Below, piece by piece: positions 55,481 to 62,891 of a stretch of 64,000 nt of DNA. The number at the start of each line of letters is the position of its first letter. Positions within the stretch are counted from its first letter, which is position 1. The notes beneath the pieces are model-generated. The model had not been told where the DNA came from and did no database searches. It saw only the letters and a program-made list of their open reading frames with translations. The DNA is taken from positions 992,001 through 1,056,000 of the forward strand of contig JANPZY010000004.1 in assembly GCA_024707325.1 (NCBI GenBank), in the 5' to 3' direction. The position numbers and the translations under genes were made by a program. This stretch comes from Opitutus sp. GTDB lineage: Bacteria; Verrucomicrobiota; Verrucomicrobiia; Opitutales; Opitutaceae.

Positions 55481-55579
55481 GCCGAACGTCATAGATGAGC
55501 CACGACGGGAACTGGCGCGGAGCGTGCGCCAGCACGATCCGTGACAGATCCCGGCGTTGGCTCTGGCGCCTTGTTAGGC
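55481..55579 (-). other. attC site
   Basis: 99 bp. Outer site GTTAGGC is a perfect consensus. The right-hand inner sequence GGCTCT-GGCGCCTTG is the same as at the IS110 insertion point in array A, so this shows what the split attC looked like before insertion. Confidence 0.88.
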
Positions 55580-55586
55580 ATCTGGG

Positions 55587-56099
55587 TCAGCGATTTCCTC
55601 GCGCTACTTCCAGTGCCAACTGCCAGCGGAACAACTGCTGATCTTGCTCTTTTGATAGCGGTGCGGCGGACTTCTCAAGACTGGCAATCAACGCTTCTAG
55701 AACAGCGATCTCGTCACCCAGATCGACGTGATGCTGATTCGCCCACTGAAAGACGCAGAATGGATAATCTGGCAAATGACCAAGAATGTTCGAGTGCCCT
55801 ACATATGGATCAGGTAGTCCGCGTGCGATAATCGCCGCGCGAAAGCTCTCCAGCTCTCTGCGGTTGAAGCGATACGCACCTAGCTTCTGTAGTGCTCCGA
55901 GTCGCTTCTCAGCGGAATAGTGGAGGTTCTTGTCTTGCTCACACTGCGCAAGGAACGCTTCGCCGAAAGTTCTCAGGTCCTCTTCCTGTCGAATGCGGTC
56001 CTCACGCTTATGCTTCACCAGCATATGCGCGATGCCTACGAGATATCCAGATAAGCCAGAAGCAGCGGCAGTGATGAGAATCTTTTCGAGGTCGGTCAT
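55587..56099 (-). CDS. cassette gene: membrane-anchored protein of unknown function
   Basis: 170 residues with a weakly hydrophobic N-terminus (ILITAAASGLSGYLVGIAHML) that may be a membrane anchor. The rest is helical, with charged pairs, and a central NRRELESFRAAIIARGLPDPYVG. No family was recognised. The start lies 17 bp from the attC at 56117, which fits a cassette gene. Confidence 0.62.
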   Translation of the reverse strand: MTDLEKILITAAASGLSGYLVGIAHMLVKHKREDRIRQEEDLRTFGEAFLAQCEQDKNLHYSAEKRLGALQKLGAYRFNRRELESFRAAIIARGLPDPYVGHSNILGHLPDYPFCVFQWANQHHVDLGDEIAVLEALIASLEKSAAPLSKEQDQQLFRWQLALEVARGNR

Positions 56100-56116
56100 C
56101 GGCGGAACGTGCTTTT

Positions 56117-56215
56117 GCCTAACGTTATAGATGAGCCACGCGCGACGCTGGCACCCGAGGCTGCTCCGCAGCCGAAGTGCCAGCGTCGCGCGTTGGCTCT
56201 AGCGACTGGTTCGGC
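56117..56215 (-). other. attC site (second arm type)
   Basis: 99 bp. Outer site GCCTAAC is perfect. The stem CACGCGCGACGCTGGCA pairs with TGCCAGCGTCGCGCGTTGG, and the top is a further perfect stem (GGCTGC-TCC-GCAGCC), giving a long regular hairpin. Confidence 0.9.
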
Positions 56216-56225
56216 TCTTTTGTGG

Positions 56226-56732
56226 TCATGGCAATGGGCTGCATATCTCCACCATGTGGCCGTCGATATCGCGCACGTAGGCTACAAATTGCCCCCATGG
56301 CTTTTGGCTTGGCTCGGCGAAAGCTGTCGCGCCTGCTTTCAAGGCACGCGCATAGATCGCCGGGACATCCGGAGTAACCAATGCAATCTCGCAGGCCAAA
56401 GGCGCGGAACTCGGTGAAGTGGTAATTGGGGCTTTCTTCAAACCGGCCTTCGCTAGTTCTAGACTGAGAAAAGCGAGACGGGTCGCGCCGGTCTCCAGCT
56501 CTCCATACGCCTTGCCGGCGTCGTCGTGGAAAAAGCGCTTCGAAAGCCCGAAGGCCTTTTCGTAGAACGCGAGACTCGCGGACACATCTTTGACATACAG
56601 GATCACGTAACCGAGCGAAACGGACGGTGTGCTCATTGTTTTTGAATCGGGTGCGGCGGATTCTTTTTTGGCTTCCGACGCTATCCCGACGCTGAACAGC
56701 GAGAAGAAGGTGAAGAGGAGAATTCTTTTCAT
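56226..56732 (-). CDS. cassette gene: exported VOC/glyoxalase-fold protein
   Basis: 168 residues. A signal peptide (ILLFTFFSLFSVGIASEAK) precedes a VOC domain (about 38-168): LGYVILYVKDVSASLAFYEKAFGL and a C-terminal FVAYVRDIDGHMVEICSPLP with the metal-type Glu. An internal ATG (MSTPSVSLGY) would give the usual cytosolic form, so the export signal may be a secondary gain. VOC proteins in cassettes can bind drugs such as bleomycin or fosfomycin; the substrate cannot be told here. Confidence 0.75.
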   Translation of the reverse strand: MKRILLFTFFSLFSVGIASEAKKESAAPDSKTMSTPSVSLGYVILYVKDVSASLAFYEKAFGLSKRFFHDDAGKAYGELETGATRLAFLSLELAKAGLKKAPITTSPSSAPLACEIALVTPDVPAIYARALKAGATAFAEPSQKPWGQFVAYVRDIDGHMVEICSPLP

Positions 56733-56737
56733 GTTTT

Positions 56738-56854
56738 GCCGAACGTTAAAGATGAGCCACGATCATGCTTGGCGCGCAGCGTGCCGACGGAGCGAAGCGG
56801 AGGACAGCACGATGCGTGACAAGCATGATCGTTGGCTCGAGCGTCTGGTTCGGC
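56738..56854 (-). other. attC site, long form
   Basis: 117 bp, longer than the 99-bp form owing to an enlarged top loop (GCCGACGGAGCGAAGCGGAGGA region). Arms CACGATCATGCTTGG and CAAGCATGATCGTTGG pair nearly fully. Confidence 0.87.
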
Positions 56855-56941
56855 TTTTTTGGCCACAAGACTGGCACTGGAGCGACTGCGCGATCCACAA
56901 CGAACCCGCGATGCCAGCCGCGCCATGCGACTGCGGATGGT

Positions 56942-57232
56942 CTAAAGCTCAACATAAACTCGTGCCATCTTGCTGTCACCGCGTCGGTATCCTGGTCTCG
57001 CACCTGAAAATGTGTCTCCAGTCGCGGAGAGTCCAACGATCCTCGAAACTGTGAGCATATCCCACGCGTGACCACTGCTTCGATGATATCCGTCGATCTG
57101 ATAGCAGCGAAGCAATTCGCTCCCGGCGCTCGAAACGCCATATGCGTGCGGCTCCACAAGGCGCGGTATTCCGCTATAGGTAAGCGAAAGCACCTTCCTG
57201 TTTCGGATAGCATCCACAATTATCGCATTCAT
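56942..57232 (-). CDS. cassette gene: short WYL-like domain protein
   Basis: 96 residues from the ATG at 57232; the frame further upstream runs through the attC. IVDAIRNRKVLSLTYSGIPRLVEPHAYGV and ELLRCYQIDGYHRSS fit the WYL-like ligand-binding fold, here alone without a helix-turn-helix. Stand-alone WYL-type proteins are linked to defence and stress regulation in other bacteria. About 90 bp of the cassette downstream of the stop is noncoding. Confidence 0.68.
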   Translation of the reverse strand: MNAIIVDAIRNRKVLSLTYSGIPRLVEPHAYGVSSAGSELLRCYQIDGYHRSSGHAWDMLTVSRIVGLSATGDTFSGARPGYRRGDSKMARVYVEL

Positions 57233-57249
57233 ACGGGGTTTCTTCCTCT

Positions 57250-57348
57250 GCCGAACGTTAAAGATCAGCCACACGTGTGCTTGGCGCGAGCCGTGCGTAA
57301 GCACGGATCGTGACAAGCATACGTGTTGGCTGTAGCGCCTGGTTGGGC
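57250..57348 (-). other. attC site
   Basis: 99 bp. Same arms as 54978 (CACACGTGTGCTTGG / CAAGCATACGTGTTGG), differing in a few loop bases, which suggests recent duplication. Outer site is GTTGGGC. Confidence 0.87.
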
Positions 57349-57352
57349 TCTT

Positions 57353-57733
57353 TCATCGTTCGAACTCGATGACTGCGTCGCCGACGGAAACCAATCGAAA
57401 GCCGTAATTCTCGACCGCTGAACGGAGTGAAGACTCAAGCGTCGCTCCGATAATCTTCAGACGAGAATACGCGGGACGCTGAGAATACTCCCCATGGTGA
57501 TCTTCAAGCGTATCGATCATCGAAGCTGCACGCTCGGCTGGTGAAGCTTCTGGAGCGTCGACAAACCAGCTGAGATCGCCGTGCACCTCAGGCGTGAACT
57601 TCTTTTTTAGCTCCGCAATCCATTGATGATTCACGACAGAATCAACGAGCCAGATCGCGGAATCCGGCGAAAGCTCACAAAGGCGTGCGCCATACGAACG
57701 ATCCACCACGAAAACTACCTGATCGGCGCTCAT
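57353..57733 (-). CDS. cassette gene: hypothetical protein
   Basis: 126 residues from the ATG at 57733, 7 bp from the attC. It is alpha/beta in pattern: VVFVVDRSYGARLCELSPDSAIWLVDSVVNHQWIAEL is like the start of an NTP-binding or Rossmann-type fold, but no P-loop is seen. Its ending FRLVSVGDAVIEFER is strand-rich. No known family was recognised. Confidence 0.62.
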   Translation of the reverse strand: MSADQVVFVVDRSYGARLCELSPDSAIWLVDSVVNHQWIAELKKKFTPEVHGDLSWFVDAPEASPAERAASMIDTLEDHHGEYSQRPAYSRLKIIGATLESSLRSAVENYGFRLVSVGDAVIEFER

Positions 57734-57739
57734 TCTTTT

Positions 57740-57838
57740 GCCCAACGTCACAGATGAGCCACGCCGGCAGCTGGCACCCGAGGCGGCTCCGCCGCCGAAG
57801 TGCCAGCTGTCGGCGTTGGCTCTAGCGACTGGTTAGCC
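57740..57838 (-). other. attC site (second arm type)
   Basis: 99 bp. Long regular hairpin: CACGCCGGCAGCTGGCA with TGCCAGCTGTCGGCGTTGG and a GGCGGCTCCGCCGCC top. Outer sites GCCCAAC and GTTAGCC. Confidence 0.9.
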
Positions 57839-57845
57839 TCTGATT

Positions 57846-58328
57846 TCATACGATGAACGGCTCAACCTTCTCGATCTTCTTTCTCAGACGCTGCGCAACC
57901 TGAAATCCCGTCGACGTCAAAAAGCACATCCACTTTCCGGGTTCGATGTCGACCAACCCCAACCCGACCAACTCAGCAAGACCGCTCAGGTAGCGCGGAA
58001 AATCTCCACCACCGGGAGAAACGACCAATCCAAACTTACTCTTCAAACCGGAGTCCATCTTCTCTTGGTGGATGATCAGCGTGTGCAACAAACGACTGGC
58101 ATCTCTGGATGGCTGATAATCATCGAGATTCTGGTAAAGCGAATCGTCGAAAAAGCGCGTCGAACGAAATAGGCCGATCATCGCCGTGATAAGCTCGAGA
58201 ATCAGACCACCGAAAAGCGCATTCAAATAACCGTCTTTAATCTTCACGACGTCCGCCATCCCAAGGAGCGTGAGAGCGGCGGTCGCTGCGAAGATTGCGA
58301 GAAAAGTATAGAAAAACGGCTTTTTCAT
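57846..58328 (-). CDS. cassette gene: membrane protein, first of array B
   Basis: 160 residues with two TM segments (about 7-24, YTFLAIFAATAALTLLGM, and 36-53, NALFGGLILELITAMIGL). The C-terminal 90 residues (LLHTLIIHQEKMDSGLKSKFGLVV...GLAELVGLGLVDIEPGKWMCFLTSTGFQVAQRL) look like a winged-helix domain, as in some membrane-linked sensors. It is the first gene of array B, 5 bp from the attI-like site. Confidence 0.65.
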   Translation of the reverse strand: MKKPFFYTFLAIFAATAALTLLGMADVVKIKDGYLNALFGGLILELITAMIGLFRSTRFFDDSLYQNLDDYQPSRDASRLLHTLIIHQEKMDSGLKSKFGLVVSPGGGDFPRYLSGLAELVGLGLVDIEPGKWMCFLTSTGFQVAQRLRKKIEKVEPFIV

Positions 58329-58332
58329 TTTT

Positions 58333-58365
58333 GGCTAACAGTGTAATTAGCCTCAACTCAGTTGA
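58333..58365 (-). other. attI-like site, array B leader
   Basis: GGCTAAT-TACACT-GTTAGCC (minus strand) forms the short inverted pair next to the first cassette, then CAACTCAGTTGAT (plus strand). It matches the site at 17113-17150 at most positions. Confidence 0.4.
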
Positions 58366-58798
58366 TGTTGGCCCGAACGACCGGAGGCGAGGTCGTTCGA
58401 GTTTCGGCTGACGCAAGCAACCTTATGGTAAGGGGCTACGGCTTCGCAGGAGGCAACTATTGCGCTGTGCATGGTCCGGCTAAAGCGCAACTCGCGGGGA
58501 CTTGGGGTTGAGGATGTAACACGTGTCATACCGAGTCATAAGCCCCTTCTAAAGTGCGTCTTTTGCGATCACTCTGCCGGGTGCCTTGCGCTGATGCCAT
58601 AGTCGCTGTTCGTGAGGTGAGGGGGAAACCAAGCGACGCGATGTTGCCGCGCGACAGCATGCGCGCCAAGGCGACATTTCAGGAAAAAGTCCCGGGTTTG
58701 CAGGCGGGACGGTGCGCTTACGGACGCGGTGAGGGCATCGCGGCTCCAGAGAACATGGTCCTCCTCTCTCCCATCGTTCCCGTCTCGAGAATTCGGCG
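58366..58798. other. leader segment left of the IS3 element
   Basis: About 430 bp without a supported gene. It has an inverted pair GAACGACC / GGTCGTTC near 58374-58397 and AAGGGGCT / AGCCCCTT about 100 bp apart. The part near 58625-58700 is loosely like 17220-17305. A weak plus-strand frame at 58554-58850 was not accepted. Confidence 0.35.
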
Positions 58799-58823
58799 TG
58801 ACCTGCCCCCCGAAGCTGGAGGG

Positions 58824-59756
58824 TTAAAACGAGAGAGCCGGATTGGTTGAGGTTGGTTTACGGACGATGGTTTCGACTGCAAGTGGCGGGTTGGGCCGGT
58901 CCAGAGGAGCCCCCATGGGGGCTCGCGGGATCTTGGCCGCAAACTCGCTGGGAGTGAGATCGCCCAGCGAGCTGTGCGGTCGGTTTTCGTTATAGTCTTC
59001 GCGGAACGCTTCGATGATTGTCCGCGCATGACTGAGGTTGAGGAACTCGGTTTCGTTGAGGCACTCGTCGCGGAGCTTGCCGTTGAAGCTTTCGATGTAG
59101 CCGTTCTGGGACGGTTTTCCTGGGGTAATGAAGCGATGCTGCACCTGACGATCGTGCGCCCAACGTTCGAGCGCCAGGCCGGCAAACTCCGGTCCGTTGT
59201 CGGTAAGAACACTGGCTGGCCGGCCGCGCAGTTCGGTGAGGTAGTCGAGCGCGCGCGCCACCCGCGGCCCGGACAACGAGGTGTCGACCTCGATCCACAG
59301 GCATTCGCGGGTGTAGTCGTCATGCACGGTCAGCAGCCGCAGCGAGCGGCCGCTGGCCAGCCGGTCATGGACGAAGTCCAGACTCCAACGTTCGTTGGGC
59401 CGTTGCGGAGCATGGGCCGGCTCGACCCCACGGGCTAAGCGTTGCTTGCGCCGGCGTCGCTGCCGCACCTGCAAGCCTTCGGCCCGATAGAGCCGATACA
59501 CCCGCTTGTGATTGTCACCGAGCCCTTCGCGGCGCAGCAGCACCAGCAACCGTCGATAGCCCCAGCGTCGACGCAGCGCGGCATGGCGCCGCAAGGCGCT
59601 GCGCACGGGCAACTCATCACCCCGGCCGTGGCACTGGTAGTAGTAGCTGCTCACGGCCAAACGCAGCAGCCCGCACGCCCGTGTCCTGCTCACCGGATAA
59701 CCTGCCTTCAGGTAATCCACGGCAGCGCGACGCGCGGCGGGCTCTACCAGTTTTTT
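58824..59756 (-). CDS. IS3-family transposase OrfB (DDE integrase), reached by -1 frameshift
   Basis: About 311 residues from the slip site. An HTH_21-like region (YPVSRTRACGLLRLAVSSYYY) is followed by a retroviral-type integrase core with the DDE set: Asp in RWSLDFVHD, Asp in VLTDNGPEFAG and Glu in NGYIESFNGKLRDE. The end is NENRPHSSLGDLTPSEFA, typical of the family. All catalytic residues are present and no extra stop is seen, so the element could still transpose. Product: the fused OrfAB. Confidence 0.9.
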   Translation of the reverse strand, partial: KKLVEPAARRAAVDYLKAGYPVSRTRACGLLRLAVSSYYYQCHGRGDELPVRSALRRHAALRRRWGYRRLLVLLRREGLGDNHKRVYRLYRAEGLQVRQRRRRKQRLARGVEPAHAPQRPNERWSLDFVHDRLASGRSLRLLTVHDDYTRECLWIEVDTSLSGPRVARALDYLTELRGRPASVLTDNGPEFAGLALERWAHDRQVQHRFITPGKPSQNGYIESFNGKLRDECLNETEFLNLSHARTIIEAFREDYNENRPHSSLGDLTPSEFAAKIPRAPMGAPLDRPNPPLAVETIVRKPTSTNPALSF

Positions 59757-60007
59757 GAGTTCACATCCTTCAGCATCCGGATGTCCAGCGCCTGATCGGC
59801 GACGATCTTCTTCAGCTCCGTGTTCTCCCGCTCCAGCTGCTTGAGTCGGTGCAGCTGACTCGGCTCCAAGCCGCCGTAGCGACTTTTCCACCGATAGAAC
59901 GTGCCACTGGAGATCGCGTGCTGTCGCAAGAGATCGGGCAACGGTTTGCCCATCTCGGCTTCCTTCAAGATCCCGAGGATCTGCTCCTCGGTGTGATGTT
60001 TCTTCAT
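59744..60007 (-). CDS. IS3-family transposase OrfA (helix-turn-helix)
   Basis: 87 residues. An N-terminal HTH (TEEQILGILKEAEMGKPLPDLLRQHAI), then a leucine-zipper stretch (LHRLKQLERENTELKKIVADQ) that binds the partner subunit. An A6 run (59751-59756, T on the plus strand) near the OrfA stop allows -1 slippage from DVNSKNW into SKKLVE of OrfB. Confidence 0.9.
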   Translation of the reverse strand: MKKHHTEEQILGILKEAEMGKPLPDLLRQHAISSGTFYRWKSRYGGLEPSQLHRLKQLERENTELKKIVADQALDIRMLKDVNSKNW

Positions 60008-60074
60008 GTCGGGTGTTCACTGTTTTCACCCGGCTTTCTCCCTCACGCCACTCCAGTTTCTGGGGGGCAGGTCA

Positions 60075-60239
60075 CTTCCTCCGCCACTGTCCCACCCGCT
60101 CCATCGAGGACGCACACGTGATGCCGCCGATCCCCCAGATCCATTCCTATCGTGTATGAGTTTGTGTTCATAAGGCGTGTCTTTGACACCCGCGCTCTCG
60201 CGCGGATGCCTCACGCCTTCTCATTCCTACTGGTTCGGC
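60075..60239 (-). other. half-attC and hairpin between IS3 element and array C
   Basis: A single outer site GTTCGGC at 60233-60239 abuts the cassette gene at 60243, but the usual arms are absent. Instead an imperfect hairpin (AAGGCGTG ... CACGCCTT, top CCGCGC-TCTC-GCGCGG) lies at about 60173-60222. The attC is therefore divergent or was broken by rearrangement near the IS. Confidence 0.45.
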
Positions 60240-60242
60240 ATT

Positions 60243-60545
60243 TTAGCGTCCACGTGTCCCGCTGGCGCGGAGAATGTCAGCAACGAGCTGCTCAAGCCGC
60301 GAGAAGTATACACGCGACTCTCCCTTGAGATTCGGTAGCACACGAGTGAGATCGCAACCGCATCGCTCGAGAACGATGATGTGTTGACGCTCAAGGCGAT
60401 CACCGCTGAGCACGAACGAGCTCACGCAACCGGCCGTGAACGAATCGAGCTCGACAAGATCAACACCGGAGATCTCCGCGCCTCGGCATTCAGATGGGAA
60501 GCTCGCAGCGACGTGTTCGCTCCAACGCTCGGCTATCGTAGCCAT
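60243..60545 (-). CDS. cassette gene: hypothetical protein
   Basis: 100 residues, ATG 11 bp from the attC at 60556. Predicted alpha/beta, with SGVDLVELDSFTAGCVSSFV and a terminal helix (RLEQLVADILRASG). No signal, TM or metal motif. The size and position fit a single-gene cassette. No known family was recognised. Confidence 0.6.
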   Translation of the reverse strand: MATIAERWSEHVAASFPSECRGAEISGVDLVELDSFTAGCVSSFVLSGDRLERQHIIVLERCGCDLTRVLPNLKGESRVYFSRLEQLVADILRASGTRGR

Positions 60546-60555
60546 ATTTGATTCG

Positions 60556-60654
60556 CCGAACGTTAAAGCTCAGACACGGAGCCGGATGGCGCGGCTCGTG
60601 CGTCAGCACGAGGCGTGACAGCTGGCGGAGTTGTCTGTAGCGCATGGTTGGGCT
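60556..60654 (-). other. attC site with mismatched arms
   Basis: 99 bp with outer sites GCCGAAC and GTTGGGC and inner CAGACA / TGTCTG, but the middle of the stem pairs poorly (CGGAG faces GGAG-containing right arm in the wrong sense). It may be a hybrid like 54336. Confidence 0.7.
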
Positions 60655-60663
60655 CCGTGGTTT

Positions 60664-61122
60664 TCATTTTAGTATGCTCTTTAATCTTTCGAGCAATGAC
60701 AGACTGGCCTTGGCGGCTGATGCTCGCTGACTCTCCCGTTTCGGGTCATGAGGCCAGCACTCGACATGACTCAACGCAAGGCCGGTGCGTCCATCTTGAG
60801 TGATCGCGATAGCGATTCCGCAGGTGTATTTTTCGGCTCCATCCGGGTAGCGACCGTCCTCGAAAAATGAAAGTCGGCCTTCAATGGAATCTAAATCATA
60901 CTGAGTAAGTTTCTCGGTCACGACCTTGGATTCTGATATTTCGTATCCGTAGATGCTGAGCAGTTCACCAGGGCGAATCTTGAAGCTAAACTTCCTCTTT
61001 TTCTCTCTTTTAGAAACCGCGCATAACATACCAATTCCCCAATAACCTGCGATGTCATTGTTGCGCGAGCACAGGTAGCTGCAAAGGGACTTGGCCATAC
61101 CATTCATCTCACGCTTTTTCAT
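60664..61122 (-). CDS. cassette gene: hypothetical protein
   Basis: 152 residues, ATG 9 bp from the attC at 61132. It is strand-rich, with Cys at several positions (KSLCSYLCSRNND, GMLCAVSK, YTCGIA) and KFSFKIRPGELLSIYGYEI. The last 20 residues are a charged helix. No TM or signal. Base use here is AT-richer than in the chromosomal genes, fitting acquired DNA. Confidence 0.6.
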   Translation of the reverse strand: MKKREMNGMAKSLCSYLCSRNNDIAGYWGIGMLCAVSKREKKRKFSFKIRPGELLSIYGYEISESKVVTEKLTQYDLDSIEGRLSFFEDGRYPDGAEKYTCGIAIAITQDGRTGLALSHVECWPHDPKRESQRASAAKASLSLLERLKSILK

Positions 61123-61131
61123 CTTTTATTT

Positions 61132-61230
61132 GCCCAACGTCAAAGATCAGCCACGCCTGTGCTTGGCGCGACACGTGCGTCAGCACGGGGCGTGACAAGC
61201 ATAGGCGTTGGCTGTAGCGCCTGGTTGGGC
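61132..61230 (-). other. attC site
   Basis: 99 bp. Arms CACGCCTGTGCTTGG / CAAGCATAGGCGTTGG. About 70 central bases are identical to the attC at 62321. The gene upstream reads through most of this attC. Confidence 0.88.
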
Positions 61231-61877
61231 TCTTCTCGATCATCGCTGCCATCGGACTCATCGAATTTTTCGGCTTCGATCCGGCGCCGCCGCTCATCCA
61301 GAAGCTCACCGTCAAACATCCAGTATTCGGATCCGCTTGCTGCCGAGGTGCCGTATCCCAACCTCTGTAGAACCTTCAGAGCCGCAGCCGATAAGCTCAA
61401 AATTTCGCCCTCCAGCTGAACTCGACCCTCGGGAACTACCGTCGCGATGATAGACTCATCCCGAGAGAACTTTAAGATATCGCCAGGCTTAACTCCGATC
61501 GCTTCTAGCTTTATACGTGGGCGCCGCGCCTTCACTTTCTCAAGAGCCGCTTTCTCCTCCAGCGGCACCGCCGCTTCACCAGGTGTCACTTCCCGGAACC
61601 TTCCAATGCTTATAGCAAGCACCGCTTTCTCTGGATCCAATCGGAAGAATTCACGTCTGGGATTCACTCGTTGCTCGGCAAATAACTGGTGCAACACCTT
61701 CTCAACGCGCTCGGCGTCCTCTAATTCGGCCGCAAAGTAACATTCGAACGGTAAAGGAACGCTGGTTGATGCACTGAGCTGCGTGAGACGCGATTCGACT
61801 GATTCGGCGAATGTGACGCCGATTTTCACGAGACCGGGCATGGCCTCGTTTGTGAGTAAATAGATGATACCTGACAT
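61140..61877 (-). CDS. cassette gene: GIY-YIG-like (T5orf172/MUG113) protein with attC-encoded tail
   Basis: 245 residues. The N-terminal domain (about 1-95) is of the T5orf172 GIY-YIG nuclease type: GIIYLLTNEAMPGLVKIGVT, then a helical part with LHQLFAEQRVNPRREFFRL. It is followed by a Lys-rich linker and a small strand-rich part (about 120-200). The last 30 residues, from about EPNQALQPT to GVADL, are encoded by the attC itself, since the frame crosses it and stops just inside. A role in DNA cutting is possible but the full catalytic set was not confirmed. Confidence 0.7.
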   Translation of the reverse strand: MSGIIYLLTNEAMPGLVKIGVTFAESVESRLTQLSASTSVPLPFECYFAAELEDAERVEKVLHQLFAEQRVNPRREFFRLDPEKAVLAISIGRFREVTPGEAAVPLEEKAALEKVKARRPRIKLEAIGVKPGDILKFSRDESIIATVVPEGRVQLEGEILSLSAAALKVLQRLGYGTSAASGSEYWMFDGELLDERRRRIEAEKFDESDGSDDREEPNQALQPTPMLVTPRADARVAPSTGVADL

Positions 61878-61890
61878 GATTAGATTGCTC

Positions 61891-61989
61891 GCCCAACGTC
61901 AAAGATGAGCCACGATCCTGCTTGGCGCGTGGCGTGCGTCAGCACGACGCGTGACAAGCAGGGTCGTTGGCTCTAGCGACTGGTTCGGC
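61891..61989 (-). other. attC site
   Basis: 99 bp. Arms CACGATCCTGCTTGG / CAAGCAGGGTCGTTGG. The right inner end GGCTCTAGCGACTGG has the exact CTAGCG form predicted by the IS110 target guide. Confidence 0.88.
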
Positions 61990-62010
61990 TCTTCTTTTTT
62001 CATCGCGAGC

Positions 62011-62313
62011 TCACAACCAATCGCCAAACGCAAAGCCAACAAACACGAGAGAAAACATAATGAGCGCCGCTAGGAGAAATGGCGCCGCACAGACAACGAT
62101 CAGTATCTTCTTTCTTCGTTTTAGCGGCAACGTCAGCACGGCAGCGCCAAACACTACGATAGAAACTGCGAAAGCGGTGTAATCACTCGACGCCGTAAAC
62201 CAGCGCGACGGCCAACGAGAAAACCACAGGTAAAGACTCGCGACTGCGAATGGTGCGGCGACTATGACGAGCCATCGGACTGGAGAAACCGACACTGGAG
62301 TCGCATCGCTCAT
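62011..62313 (-). CDS. cassette gene: three-TM membrane protein
   Basis: 100 residues with three TM segments (about 12-31, WLVIVAAPFAVASLYLWF; 45-62, AFAVSIVVFGAAVLTLPL; 68-94, ILIVVCAAPFLLAALIMFSLVFVGF). Short loops and a double Arg-Lys segment (RRKK) between TM2 and TM3. Its ATG overlaps the stop of the upstream cassette gene (ATGA), across the attC. No family was recognised. Confidence 0.65.
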   Translation of the reverse strand: MSDATPVSVSPVRWLVIVAAPFAVASLYLWFSRWPSRWFTASSDYTAFAVSIVVFGAAVLTLPLKRRKKILIVVCAAPFLLAALIMFSLVFVGFAFGDWL

Positions 62314-62786
62314 ATTTTTTGCCGAACGTCAAAGGTCAGCCACGCCTGTGCTTGGCGCGACACGTGCGTCAGCACGGGGCGTGACAAGCATAGGCGTTGG
62401 CTGCTAGCGCCTGGTTCGGCCTTTTTGTGCAACACATACGGCGCGAGTCTCGAATCGTCCGCCAAGGCTGGCACAAAGCGGATGACCAAATCGCGATTCT
62501 TCTGTATCGCCGCGAACTGCACCTCTTCGGTGCCAGCTTGAGGCCGGCCCTCACTATCAGGCTCAGAAACCCAGAATAGGGCATCGCCTCGAATCTTGGT
62601 GACAACTTCGATGTGAATGTCGGCGTAATCAATCACGCTCTTCTTCTGATAGAGCTCTAGTCGCACGTGGCGCGGCGCATCAGGAGCACTCTCCCAAATC
62701 GCAATCACGGGCGCTTGCACCTCGGGCTTCGCACAGCCAGCGAGCAACACTATCAGAGCCAGAATGAATATCCGCGTGCCGAGCAT
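62310..62786 (-). CDS. cassette gene: lipoprotein with attC-encoded C-terminal tail
   Basis: 158 residues. Signal peptide with a lipobox (LLAGCAKP, Cys18). The mature domain (about 25-120) is strand-rich with HVRLELYQKKSVIDYADIHIEVVTKI. From about HKKAEPG to the end (DVRQKI) the sequence is encoded by the attC at 62321-62420. The stop (62310-62312) lies past the attC and overlaps the start of the next cassette gene as ATGA. Thus the two neighbouring cassettes are coupled. Confidence 0.68.
   Translation of the reverse strand: MLGTRIFILALIVLLAGCAKPEVQAPVIAIWESAPDAPRHVRLELYQKKSVIDYADIHIEVVTKIRGDALFWVSEPDSEGRPQAGTEEVQFAAIQKNRDLVIRFVPALADDSRLAPYVLHKKAEPGASSQRLCLSRPVLTHVSRQAQAWLTFDVRQKI
62321..62420 (-). 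other. attC site
   Basis: 100 bp, one base longer than the normal form because of an extra C in GGCTGCTAGCGCC. Fully translated in the frame of the upstream lipoprotein. Confidence 0.88.
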
Positions 62787-62792
62787 TCTTTT

Positions 62793-62891
62793 GCCGAACG
62801 TTAAAGATGAGCCACGAGTGTGCTTGGCACCAAAGGCTGCTCCGCAGCCGACGTGCCAAGCACACTCGTTGGCTCTAGCGACTGGTTAGCC
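62793..62891 (-). other. attC site (second arm type)
   Basis: 99 bp. Regular hairpin: CACGAGTGTGCTTGGCA with TGCCAAGCACACTCGTTGG, top GGCTGCTCCGCAGCC. Outer sites GCCGAAC and GTTAGCC. Confidence 0.9.

Larger units (their letters stand above)
58799..60074 (-). mobile_element. IS3-family insertion sequence
   Basis: 1276 bp bounded by inverted ends starting TGACCTGCCCCCC, followed by GAAGCTGGAG on the left and AGAAACTGGAG on the right (read inward). It encodes OrfA and OrfB linked by a -1 slippery run. No matching target duplication was seen (GCG on the left, CTT on the right), so the ends may have been rearranged. It sits between the array B leader and a half attC. Confidence 0.85.

Noticed and set aside
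56746-57219. 157-residue frame over the WYL-like cassette
   Set aside because: Its start is not next to the attC and its end is attC sequence; the WYL-like frame has both family match and correct start.
58554-58850. 98-residue plus-strand frame as an integrase remnant
   Set aside because: I looked for integron integrase motifs (Arg-His-Arg-Tyr box) on both strands of the leader and saw none; the frame also enters the IS3 end.
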